A stretch of DNA of 64,000 nt, taken from positions 124,001 through 188,000 of the forward strand of contig JABVXU010000065.1 in the NCBI GenBank assembly GCA_013365365.1, in the 5' to 3' direction. A program made the translations under genes and the position numbers. Positions 1 through 11,607 of this stretch are shown here, in pieces (position 1 is the stretch's first letter; the number at the start of each line of letters is the position of its first letter). Source of the stretch: Cruorifilaria tuberocauda. Taxonomy: Eukaryota; Nematoda; Chromadorea; Rhabditida; Onchocercidae. The notes beneath the pieces were generated by a model. The model did not search any database. It saw nothing but the letters and a program-made list of their open reading frames with translations, and was not told where the DNA came from.

Positions 1-1730
1 CTAATTAATATTAGCATGCTGATCGATCTCTTGACTCTCTTAACCTTTCGAGGAAGCCTAGTTGTTTAATGTTGCGGTTATTTTCTCTTCCCTTGAATTT
101 ACTATTTGATTGCATATTGAATATTTTCAAAATATCTTTAATTATAATTATCATTGCCTAATGAGAAGAATATGGCTTCAAAAAATCAATGCTTTTTCAA
201 AATAGCCATTATCGTAGAATATTTTTTATTAGATCTGATCGTGCACATGGAAGAGTTATTTGTAGAAAGAATGTTATTGTAATTTAATCCCTTCTTGCTC
301 TATTCGTGGGAAATTATAAAATATGTCCCAGTTTTAGTAAGTGATATAAACGATAGATAGGTAGAGGATGAATTTATGAAAAATTCGAACTGTACAATTT
401 GTTGAGCTTTCATGCTGTTTAATTCAAAATTCAATTCATCCAATCTTCTCTTTCAATCTATTTTTCAACAAGAGTGAAAATTGAACAGATTGGAAAGGTT
501 CAAATATCAGATAGAGTGCCATTTCAATGTGTTGTGCTCAATTCAATTGTTAAAATTAGAATAGGTAAAAATTGTTGTATGCGAATTTTCTATTGAAAAA
601 TTCGTTAACTTCAGGAATATTATTTTCATTATAATTTTATAACTTCAGCAGTTCATATTCATACATCTTATTCGTTGTTATCTTATCAATAAAAATTTCG
701 GTTATTTATCATCGCTTTATTACTTCACAAATAACGAATACTATTTTCTTTTTTTTTTGCTCCTCAACTATTTGTTCATTTCATTCACTTAATTTTTTCA
801 ATCAAAAATTTGTTAAATGAGATTTCCTGTCGGAGTTCAACTCAAAACGGAAATTTTAAATGATTTGAAAAATCTGAGAAATGTGGAAATCTGTCATTTA
901 TTTACACTGTATTAATATTGTATCATTTGAAAAGAAAAAATAAACTTAAAATTGTGATTTTCTTAAATTCTTTCAATCATTTAGCATTTGGGTTTCATGT
1001 TATAATAATTGAAAGATAAGAGTGGTTAAAGGTGTAAGAATTTATCATTGCTGAATTCTATATTATTCATTGAACTTAGCATAAGTAAGGAATTTTAAAT
1101 CTAACTTACAACACATTTTTAACTTGAAAATCTTATTGTAAAAATTATATACTTCATAGAAATCTTCCTGGTCTAAAATGCTACAAATTATCAGAATTTC
1201 TTTTTTTTGCGAATTCTAGATTGTTTCAAAAATTTCCTGTAAAAGCGAAATAGTTTTTTTTAATATAATTTATTGTTAATTTTTTTGAAGTTATTATTAT
1301 TATGACGTGAAATTAATGAAAAGTTAATGATTGTAATGATAAAGAAGTTAGTTTTGATCAAGTTAAAAGTTTCTGAACATTGCATTTAAATTCATTGTTA
1401 TTGTTTCATTTACTGATTAAAATTCGCAATTTTGTCTGCAAATTGTTAGCTAAGAAAAATAATGATAAATTAATTATTATATGATTAGGAGAAAATTTAC
1501 AGAAAGTTTGCTCCATTTATTTCCATAGAATTACAAACTATCATATTTACAATGCAAGTGATTGCATTACATTTGGAAGAGAGTATCGTATTAGACATTT
1601 TTTTGTAATTATTATCATATCTTCATTGGAAAGCCGGATATGTTCACGTTTTAGCGTTCACGTCACCTACCATATTGCATGTTACAGATTTATTTCTTTC
1701 AAATTTATCATGCTTCTTTACAGAAATGCG
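1..1730. other. AT-rich upstream region of the cut-6-like gene
   Basis: No convincing exon was seen on either strand. The sequence is very AT-rich with many short homopolymers. The end of this stretch holds a TTTCTTTACAG acceptor-like site at about 1713-1723, seven bases before the ATG at 1731. It could serve for spliced-leader addition to the cuticlin mRNA. The window may cut through another gene at its left edge, but I cannot support one. Confidence 0.5.
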
Positions 1731-4700
1731 ATGGTGTTAAAGAGCACTGGAATATTTTGTTCACAAAATTTGTTTTTTATTATGACCGGTATTGTCATTG
1801 TAAGTTATTTTGATTAATTGATTAAATTTTTAACTTGTACTAAATTAAATATTATCGTAATTTACAATGCGAAAGAATTATTATTCTTCATTTTTGTATT
1901 TTTTCTATAAATTGTATGCTTGTAGAGTTCAATACGTAATGTAAAAGCTATACCAATTGATAATTCTCTGATAGATGCTGAAACAATCAAAGGTGAGCAT
2001 TTGGTTTTAAATTTATTATATTTATTTTATAAATTGCTTTTATGTTTATTCTATAAACCGATCATGTACAGATCATGTATCATGTACGACGTACAGAGAC
2101 GCGATAATCCGGTCAGCAGTTGTCGGCGATCTTTTGTGATCGTGATAAGATTGACTCGGAAATAATTCTGAGTTGAATGACTTCTATTCTATTTACGTGG
2201 AATCAAACTGCTGATAACTGTATCACGCAGATGTTACACGTGATTTGCATCTCAAAACCTTCATTCGAACAGATTTAAGACATACAATAATACGACATAA
2301 ACATTTCTATAATATTCTGGAGAGTTATAAAGATGATATAATCCGATCAAGGGAAAGGGGAAATGATTTTACCTCAGTGATAACCGCCTTAAGAGAAATT
2401 CTTAGGAATGCTTCTGGTGCACAGAATCTTTATTTTGGTGGAGGGGAAATCTTCTAGATCTTGGATGGTTCTGTAGGTTCTCACGTTACTTCAATGCTCA
2501 CGTGTACAGTTCACAGATACCAAATGCAATATTAGATCTAGAAGATTTCATAATTACCCTCACGATTTCAACAACATTTGGATGTTTTATTTAGATATCA
2601 CTCAGTATTATCACTATTATAACATAGATTTTATTACGTTTCATTATTATCATTATTGGTGATAATAGTAATCATAGTTTTTAATTAATATCTTATCATG
2701 ATTAAATATTATTATCATTGTTTGTAACAATGTATATTTCAAATTTCATAGCAAATATTATTGCTAAACTTATTTTTCAAGATTCTCTAAAATCAGCTAA
2801 AAATAAAAGAAACAATCGTAAATTTCTATCAGTTCATTCAACTGTCTAATTAGTTGAAATTATTAAAATCGAATTTAATTATAATTATAAGTGAACAGAT
2901 TGTGTGACAAATAAAAGCGTTGATTTGATACTTGTGTTGGATGGTTCCGGTTCAATTGGTGATGAAACTTTTCAATTGCTTGTTAGTTTTCATTTCATAT
3001 GTAAGAGAGATTTTCATCTTAGAAGATTTAATCAAAATTCCGATTCAACTTCATCCACTTCAACCTAAATTAAAATTTTTAAAATGAAAACTTAGTACTT
3101 GTTATAGTCAATAAAATTGTTAGAGAAGTAATATATATTGGTGATTATGATAATGTTTATTGATTTTACCTCTCATATCTATTCTTTTCTTAATCTTTAT
3201 TTTGAGCAGAAATACTTGTACAAATAAAATTTTACTTTTTCAAAATCTATATTAATTTGTTATAGATCAGATTATTATTTCTAGTCATGCAATCCTATTA
3301 TTTCCGTATTCAATTACAGCTTGATTTTGCGGTGCATATTCTGCAAAGGATTAATATCACGGAGGAAGGTAATCGAATGGGTATTATTCAGTATGCCGAA
3401 AATCCCCAACTTGAAATCACACTTAATCAGTACATTCATCCCAATCAGGTTTTTTCGTTTATCCCTTTACTCTTTTTTTTTAATCTCGGAAAGATTTTTG
3501 ACACATTTCGATATAATTGTCTCACTTCCATTTCATTTGATTAATTAAATATTTGATTAGCACTGACAACTTCCAGTCGTAGAATCCGGCTAAACAATAG
3601 CTGATTAATGCCATAAATATCAAATGGTTCTTTCAATAATTCCGGAAACTAATTTGATTTAATATCAAAATAATCAAAATGTAATTAATGATTGCCATTT
3701 CTTGAGATTATCTTGCCGTTAGATGGGAAGGTTTCATAAATTTTGTCCACATATGATTATCGATGTACAGGTATTTTATAGCCTAAGATATTATGTAGAA
3801 ATTAAAACTTATTAATTCACTGATAAGAAGACTATATTTTCTGAGATAGTTGAAGCAAGATAGGTAAAATGAATATTGCTAATAGGAAATTATTAGTTTG
3901 AAAAATCACTGAGTGCAATAAGGAAAATTAAATAAACGAAATGATCTTAGTTGTTTAGACATAACTAAAGAAAAAATTTAATCTGAGTGATCATTCTTTT
4001 TATCGAACTAACCATAATTTGCTCAAAATATCCAGTCATTTTACGTCATCGTCTCGTCAAAATTCGGAACGTGAAAGTAACCGTAACGGTAACTTAGCCA
4101 CATTGCCGTTTTCGATGGCATACAACAATAAAAAGATTATGATCGCATTATTTTCTGATATTTCCATTTTTAATGATTACTGCTTATAGATAGTTTCAAC
4201 GAATAACATATGAAAATCAAATGAATTGTTATTGTATCCAAATATATTCGAAAAACTTTGTAGATAGGTGAAGTTATCTCATATAAAAGTAAAAGTAAGA
4301 ATTGAAATTGAAATGACAAAAATTCAAAAGAAAAAACGAGATTTGTTGAGTTTAAAAACGATCTGCATGTAATATCGATTGTGTTCTTAGTTTTTTCTAT
4401 TGATAATGACCGTTAATCATCCATCGTTTAGGTTATGAGTAATTATCTCTTTGCTTAATATACTTTTAAAATTTATTTCCTTTTATTCCAAAGCTGATAG
4501 TTACAGCGATAAGATGTTATCAGTGAAGATTTTCTTTATTGAAAGTCATTTTATTTACAAAATTAATTTCTGCCACTTGCAAACTTTCATAAAGTAAAAT
4601 CATATAAAATTAGTTAAAGATTTTTTTCAAAATAAATTGTTGTTTAGATGGAATGGGCTATCCATCGGATTAAGTATCTATCCGGTGCAACAAATACGGG

Positions 4701-7700
4701 AGCCGCACTTAGATTTACTTTGGAACGTGGTTTTCAGGTATCGTAATCTTTTGCAATTAAATTAAAGTTTAGAATTTTTTGAAGATTATCATATGATAAT
4801 AATAATCAGCATTTTTATTCATAAATATCATGCAATTATAGAAATGATTAAAGAAGGAATCTTTTGAGGTAATTGTTTTGATTAATTTATTTCCAATGTT
4901 TTGATCAATTTTGAGGATGCACGAGGAGGTGGTATTCCGAAGGTTGCAATAATAGTGACAGATGGTCAGTCTCAGGATAGCGTTGCCGAGAGCGCACAAC
5001 AACTAAGAGATGCTCACGTGATGCTCTACGCAATCGGTGTTACGAATTTAGTTAACGTACATGAGTTACATCAGGTTATTAATTACTGATAAACATTAAT
5101 CAGTGATTAATTGTATGCGCGTTTCATTCTGGCAAAAATTCATGAATTCATCACTTTCAAATTTCAATTCATCGCTTAATTGTTTAGTGATAAAATTGAA
5201 TGTGAAGATTTACTTTACTGGAGATTTCAGATAGCTGGAAATCCAGCAAGAGTGCTCACAGTTGAATCATTCGATGAATTAAGCAGAACCCTTGCAGATT
5301 CACTTACTTGGGATATGTGTAAGACTGAATATAGTATGTTTGAAATTTGTTTCTGAAATTTCAAATTATTTTGAAACCAAAAAAAAATTATCTTTATTAT
5401 ATCAGGATTCATTTTTATGTTTTCATTATAGAAATGAATAGTAATCTTCAGAAGTATTTATTTACCTTAGGAAGGCTTATATATAAATATGATAACTGAT
5501 ATGAATGATATAATCGATTCTTCGATATCCAATATATTTGAACAAAATATGCATAACTCTATCAAAAGTATAAGATAACTTTATGAAAATAAATATATTA
5601 GCCTAAATAAGTGCAATGAATAGGACCTGGTACACCTGATATAATCTGTGGTCCGGATCGAATTGGAGTGCGAGCATCAACAAGGAATCCATTTGATGGA
5701 TATGTCTTCATTATGGATCATTTCCATAAAAAGGAATGCCGAGCAGGTCCCGAGAAATTTCCAGATGCTCGAAGTATTGGTATTACTGTTCCATTCACCG
5801 AATGCAACATACATCGATATCGTTCAGTAAGTTAAATTTTCTTAATTTGATCATTTATTGATTTTTGGAACAAAATCTTTTCAGGAAATCGTAAAATCAT
5901 GTTGAAATATTTTTTCTCATAATCAAAATCATCTAATCATATTTTTCGAAAATGCCTAATATATTTTTCTTCACTGGCCTTATTTTGTTTACTTATTATT
6001 CCAGTTGAATCCACGAGGTATCTTCGTTGAAATGACAGTTGTCTTCATGTTTCATGCACTGTAAGTAATTTTGATAACTTTTATTCAACTATACAATGAA
6101 AAGTAGTTTGTTATTAGCTGATATGGTATTAGCTAATTGATAAAAGATTTTTGTAATTTTTTATAATATTTGTAATTTCGTAATTTTTTGTAATATTTTT
6201 AAATTAAAAAATGATCACAGTGCAGATTTATGACGAAAGTTGATCAAATGGTGAAAGTGCAGTGTTTTTATATGGAAGCCGATAAATCCGTATCAGTACC
6301 AATGGAAGTGAGGTAAGTTGACATCTTTATGGATTATGTATATTGGTAAATACTTCAATGGAAATGATCAAACAAATTAATTTGTTATTGTGCCAGTAAT
6401 TTCGGTACATTTGCGCGCAAGTTGACACGATAAAAAATATTGTTAAAATTCTTTTGAAATAGGGTCCAATTAAGTATATGAAGGTTTAGCATCATATATA
6501 TTATGCAAGAGAGTAATATGAACTTTTGGTAGTATGGTCAGTTACGTCAATTGCGCCATTTCTGATATTATACAAGTCTGTAGGAAACAAAAGCAATTTT
6601 ACAGTTTTCAGTATATTTTGGTAAATTTTTTAGTATGATTACGACACAATTTCGTGAAAAGATGTATGAAATGCCACGATGTGAATATACGCTCAGGCGA
6701 GGATCGTATGATGGACCAATTGTTGAATATGCGCAACTTGGTGAAAATGTTTATCATCGTTGGGAATGTCATGATCAAGCTGATACATTTGGAATGCTTG
6801 TACATTCATGTTATGTTGATAATGGTTTTGGTGATCGGGTAGATATTCTGGACGATACTGGGTATGATAATTTATTGTAAATCAGTGATTTCAAATTTAC
6901 CCAGTCAAATATAATTGAGTAAATGAAAGTAACTAAAACTGAATGAGTCAAAAGCAATATCAACGACGAAACAATAAAAGATCAATGAAGTAACAGAATA
7001 AGGTAAACATATATTGTTAGTAATTCACCAATAATGGCATCTTTTTTAATTGTAATTAAAGGGTTGAAATTTTGTTATAGATGTGGAGTGGATCCTGTTT
7101 TATTGATGACACCAGATTATGATGAAACCTTGAGGCTTGCAACAAAGCCGTATCATGTTTTTAAATATGCCGACAGGCCGGTATTACAGTTTCAATGTCA
7201 GGTATGTCAATCAAAAGATTATAAGTGTTAAAGAGCAAGTGAAAATTTATTAAGCTATTATTCATATTATCAAAGCGTAACAACAATTTCAAATCTTTTC
7301 ACTTTTTTCGATTAAACTTTTTCACTTAATATCTCAAACAAAGTATCAAACAAAATACCATTGTTATTTAAAATCAATGATAATTATTGCATTTTTCAAA
7401 TAATAATTCTATCTTAAATTTCAGATAACTTTATGCCTTAAATTTGACGCAGGTTGTATTGGAATAACACCGCCGAACTGTCCAGAATTAGCGTATAATC
7501 ATGTTCATAATCACGAACATGGTGGGCATGAGCAGAATGAAATCCGTCGTACACGATCTATCCTAGAATCAAATACTTTTGATATCTTCACATCACAATT
7601 ACACATCCTGGATAATCTACCGCAGTGTCGTAATCCTGACGTTCAATTTCCTTTTCTCTATGTGGTAGGCTATATTATCAGTGTGATATTAAATGTTTTT

Positions 7701-7757
7701 TTACTAGTCATTATAGCAATAATATTTCTCAGATTTAGTAAGAATGATAAAGTCTGA
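1731..7757 (+). CDS. cut-6: CUT-6-like cuticlin with vWA and ZP domains
   Basis: Secreted or membrane-anchored cuticle protein; C. elegans CUT-6 has the same vWA + ZP order and is needed for dauer alae and body shape. Fourteen exons join in phase (1731-1799, 1926-1992, 2231-2437, 2899-2981, 3320-3448, 4648-4737, 4916-5074, 5231-5333, 5624-5826, 6005-6060, 6226-6312, 6634-6861, 7081-7201, 7425-7757), giving about 644 residues. The start is a short hydrophobic leader. The vWA domain shows the MIDAS motif LVLDGSGSIG, then GATNTGAAL and IVTDGQSQD. The ZP domain begins at ICGPDRIGV and keeps spaced cysteines (VQCFY, MPRCEY, WECHD, HSCYVDNG, CGVDP). After it come a His-rich stretch, a furin-like RRTR site, and one C-terminal membrane segment before a short cytosolic tail. 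The third exon's donor is uncertain (2415 or 2437, both in phase). Family assignment is secure; one-to-one orthology with cut-6 is inferred. Confidence 0.9.
2447..2548. repeat. 15-bp perfect inverted repeat in cut-6 intron 3
   Basis: AAATCTTCTAGATCT at 2447-2461 is repeated in inverted form at 2534-2548, with a 72-base spacer. The arms flank the stretch just after the third exon of the cuticlin gene. It could fold into a hairpin or be a remnant of a small foldback element; no function can be read from it. Confidence 0.7.
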
Positions 7758-9495
7758 TAGAAAAATGATAGAAAATTTTCATTGTAAAGTTTAAAAAAGA
7801 TTAAAATGAGTGATTGATTATTGGTGAAATTTCGTTTAAAATTATTAAAAAAATAAATTTAAAAAAAAGCTTAGTCTAAAAAGCTAATTAAGAGTAATAT
7901 CATTAATTGCTAGCTATTTCTTCCCACATTTATCCAAAATTCTTTTTTACTAATAGATTGAAATTTGCAAGGACGTACTTCTATTCTTTTCTCAATCGGT
8001 TATATTATAAAATCTCCCGGTAGTTTTTGGTTAATCAATTTCTTCTTACTGGTTGGTGTATGCGTAAAAAGTGAGATAAGACGGGTATCCCATTTCATTA
8101 ATTGTATCTTCTACTGTTGCATTTATATTTTACGTGTCTAAATATGTGTAGCACTCTCGATTAAAATGTGTAATATACATAAATGAATTTTAAGTAAATA
8201 TACAGGATGATCGATCTAAATTCTTCTATCAAATGGCTAAAAAAATGATAAGTAAATTGAATTGAAAAATAAAAAGTAAAAATCCCATGTATAGCTTTAT
8301 TTTCAACGTTCTTCGTTTTTTTCTTTCACACTAATTGTTAATTTTCTTTTCAGTATTTCATAAAGATGAATTATAGATTGTTCAGTTCCAGCTTAAGTAA
8401 TAAATCCGTTTAATTTGTTTTATTAGTTTCATTATTGTAAATATCTTAAAGCCATACTATTCCACTTACCATACTGGTAAGCCATACTATTTACTGATAA
8501 AGAATGTTAACTTCATTTTTGTGGTTTGCGAAAGTTAACATAAGCTGTTGAATCATTGTTTCCGTTGTTATTTTCCCTTGCCCTTCACATTAACTTGTAA
8601 AATCTTTCTGCTTTTTTGGAATAAATTACTCCTACAAGCTTTCATTACTGGATGAATACTTTTTATTGAAATTTAGTTCAAGAATTTAAGTGATTGAAAT
8701 GCATAAAAATGTGAAGTAATTTCATTTGAATTAACCAAACAATTATGCAATTTGAAATTTAGAAAGAAAAGGATTAGTAATAACAAGCACTTAACATTTA
8801 CTAATCGATTTATAAAAAAAAGTATTGCTATTCCCATAAAATGAGATTTCTTAACAAATTGTTTTAAAAAGAAAGACAGGATTTATAATAAGGAAAAATG
8901 AAGAAAATCGCAAAAATCCAATCAAATAATACTCAATATATGATTATTAACAAAGATATTTATTGGATTTTAAATCCTCAATTACTCATTTAGCATAAAT
9001 GATACAAAGGAAAATGTAAATTTAAATTAAGTACATGCTAAGTATTTCATAGTGTATAGTAACTTAGCATGATAATATAAGTGATACTTCTGCAACATAT
9101 GCGACAATATATTAATTAAAAAGGTTCTTCAAATGTATGCACAGTTGACTAGAGCAAAGATTCACTCTTGGAAATCAGCAAACTTTTTTCATAATCCGAA
9201 CGAAGTGTTCAGAGTCAACGAACTATAATTTAATGTTGAAAATAGAAGAATATTTAACATAAGAGAAGACTAGGAACGAATTAGGAAAAAAAGAAAATTA
9301 GTATGTCAAATCTGTACTTTTTTGGATTTTAAGAGTATAAAAACTCAATAAATGGAGACAAAAATTAAAGCTTGATTGTAAAAAAAAATTTAGAATGAAA
9401 TTTATACATTAAACGATTGTATTCTAGAATTTCTAATGTAGCTTAGAATTTCTCACTAGCTTATCCATTTTCAGTAATGAATGATTTAAAATCAT
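7758..9495. other. Convergent intergenic region
   Basis: Lies between the 3' ends of the cuticlin gene (plus) and DPM3 (minus). No exon was seen. It is AT-rich, with AATAAA-like sites suited to polyadenylation. It also holds a 10-bp inverted repeat, CATGCTAAGT at 9034-9043 and its complement at 9062-9071, too short to interpret. Confidence 0.6.
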
Positions 9496-9783
9496 TTAAG
9501 AAATCACATTCCTTCTCCTTAAATCCGCTTTTGCATCAGCAATTTCCTTTTTCAACTCCTCTCGAGCTTCAGCACAATCGTTGAATGTTACCACACCATA
9601 TAAAACATTACATATAGCATAAATGCCAAGTAGAAAAATGGCATAAACAGGAAGATAAAGAATGAATTCATAATACTTCCTTGTAAAATCATGCGTGTAC
9701 GGTAACCAGTCGTACAGTAAAGCGATCCAAATAGCAAATAGTGGTGCAAAATGTAACGAATAAATAACAGCTTGTGATACCAT
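9496..9783 (-). CDS. dpm-3: DPM3, dolichol-phosphate mannosyltransferase subunit 3
   Basis: Stabilising subunit of the ER enzyme that makes dolichol-phosphate-mannose, the mannose donor for N-glycans, GPI anchors and O-/C-mannosylation. It tethers the catalytic DPM1 to the membrane. It is an intact single exon of 95 residues, about the usual DPM3 length. Two hydrophobic helices (about residues 5-25 and 40-62) precede the hallmark cytosolic C-terminal segment VTFNDCAEAREEL followed by ADAKADLRRR, which is the DPM1-binding coiled coil of the family. The start is the only ATG that gives the first helix. A small membrane-protein ORF lies 270 bases upstream on the same strand, so a shared polycistronic transcript is possible but not shown. 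Confidence 0.92.
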   Translation of the reverse strand: MVSQAVIYSLHFAPLFAIWIALLYDWLPYTHDFTRKYYEFILYLPVYAIFLLGIYAICNVLYGVVTFNDCAEAREELKKEIADAKADLRRRNVIS

Positions 9784-10050
9784 TATCCTAAATATATCAT
9801 AATAATGAAATTTAGTAAAGATTAAGAATGCTTTTAAGTTTAAATCTATCTGTTCAGTGTAATATGCATTGGATCAATAGAACATCGAATCAATAGATTC
9901 AATATAATCAATATATTCAATAGAGGTTGTATGGCGAATACGAAGATATATGAAGCTGCAAGCCAGACATATCAATTTAATTTCTGCTTTATTATTGCTT
10001 GCAAAAACTTTTGGTAACTTTTTTTGCTGTTGACAAACAGCCTGATTTCT

Positions 10051-10305
10051 TCAAATCAAAAGAAAAAAAAACAAAATCTGACCCTCATATGCAGCAAAGT
10101 TGAATAGTATAAAACTGCAAATTGTAAGGAAAACTTCCACCGTGTTCGTAATATGTATTTTCCAAAGCTGAAATAAACGAAACTCTTGAATGTAATAGAT
10201 AATAATAAATAGAATTAAGTATGTCCAAACTTCAGGACTGCTAAAAATATTACTGCAAGCACTGAGGATCAGTGGTACTATGTATTCTTCAAAAAAACTT
10301 GTCAT
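10051..10305 (-). CDS. Small multi-pass membrane protein, unrecognised
   Basis: An 84-codon ORF with about three hydrophobic stretches: residues 8-20, 27-40 (WTYLILFIIIYYI) and 55-70. Charged residues are few and sit between the segments. Composition is unlike random AT-rich ORFs because TM spans alternate with short polar loops (QEFRLFQLWKIH). The last eight codons are poor; a GTCAGA donor after FAAYEG followed by a 41-base intron could replace the tail with a short polar one. I do not recognise a family. It is on the same strand as DPM3, directly upstream. It is either a genuine small membrane protein or, less likely, a chance ORF. Confidence 0.45.
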   Translation of the reverse strand: MTSFFEEYIVPLILSACSNIFSSPEVWTYLILFIIIYYIQEFRLFQLWKIHITNTVEVFLTICSFILFNFAAYEGQILFFFLLI

Positions 10306-11607
10306 TTAAATCATGTTTGATAGTAAACGTGAGGTGTTAAGATACACACAGTCATGACTGTGTCTATTGAGTCTTTGAATTAAATTATGAGCATCAGATC
10401 TTCAACTATTTTATTTGGCAAGCAATACAACTGATTACATACCAATTATTATTATATTATTTTTAATAAGACGGAAGCAAAAAATGTTTCACAATATTCA
10501 AAATACACTGTAGTGATGAATATATACACAAATAAACAATAGAGTCACTTATTTCCTTCAAGGTGAATTATTACAAAATGAAATTTCAAAATATCGATAC
10601 AGTTCTGCAAGAATCACAATAACTGAAATATTACCCAAAATACACAATACCAGTGAACACGAAAAAGTTAAAAAAAACACCATTTACAGTCCTTCACCAA
10701 CGGAATCAAGGAAAGAGTTAAACGGTTTTTGACTTCTTTTTACTCGTGTTTACGTATAAATCACTATTTCGAATTTCGAATGCTTTCGGCTCAATCTATT
10801 TATTATACATTATTCATTTCTCAAGGGATGGCTTCAAATATATTTGTAAAACCCACACATATGACAGCTAATTTTGCTGTCATGCAAAAACACATTTCTA
10901 AAGAACCTCAAAAAATGGAAAAAAGAGGGTCAAGAAATTTTCCGTATCCTCATGCATACTAAATATGTTAGAGCCGACATACAAAAAAATACAAGAGATA
11001 GAGGTGCAGCTCCAATCTACATTCCCAGTAGATTTTTAAAATCTTTTTTAAAGCAAAAATACTAAAAAATGCATATACCTGGAAAAGAAGCTTTCTCATT
11101 GAAATCCTTTTCTAAAGTTATGCACAAATTAGATTAAAACATAACAAAATCGTCAGTTGCTCAGCTGCATTCTCTTTACTTCCCCTTCAACTTTCTCGTT
11201 TTACGTCCGGAAAATGCTAGCTTATAAAATCCATGAAAATCATAACAAAGCAGCTCGGAACTCCAATCCTAACTTTCTTCGTACCTTAAAATTTTGGAAA
11301 TGAGAAATACATATGTCTCGATGACAATACTTTTATAACAACTAAAATACATATAAATCACATAGAGAATTGAATAGCATCTAATAATGAATTGTATTCC
11401 ATATTAATATTATAGTGTGCTATGAGAAACTAGAACTGTAAATACTCAGTGAAAAAAGACACAGGATGATCCACAAATACAATTGTATACTGTAAATGAT
11501 TACTGAAGAATTTTTTAGCAAACTTTTGTACTGTAAATAAATATAGTGACTAGATGGTGATACAATCATATATTTCAATATTAGACGCTTTCCAAAATAA
11601 ATGTAAA
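10306..11607. other. Intergenic region between small membrane ORF and zyg-11-like gene
   Basis: Apart from the palindrome at 10346-10363, nothing was seen that I can support as a gene. Short plus-strand ORFs at 10729-11065 overlap in different frames and lack splice structure or recognisable motifs. Confidence 0.5.
10346..10363. repeat. 18-bp perfect palindrome
   Basis: ACACAGTCATGACTGTGT reads the same on both strands. It lies about 41 bases upstream of the start of the small membrane-protein ORF at 10305 (minus), where a dimeric transcription factor site could sit. This role is inferred only from symmetry and position. Confidence 0.6.

Noticed and set aside
2451..2500. A stretch reading ILDGSVGS right after the third cuticlin exon, resembling the vWA MIDAS motif
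   Set aside because: It follows an in-frame stop and is not open far enough; the true MIDAS (LVLDGSGSIG) is in the exon at 2899-2981.
10729..11065. Overlapping plus-strand ORFs
   Set aside because: They overlap in different frames, have no splice structure or motif, and a composition expected of chance ORFs.
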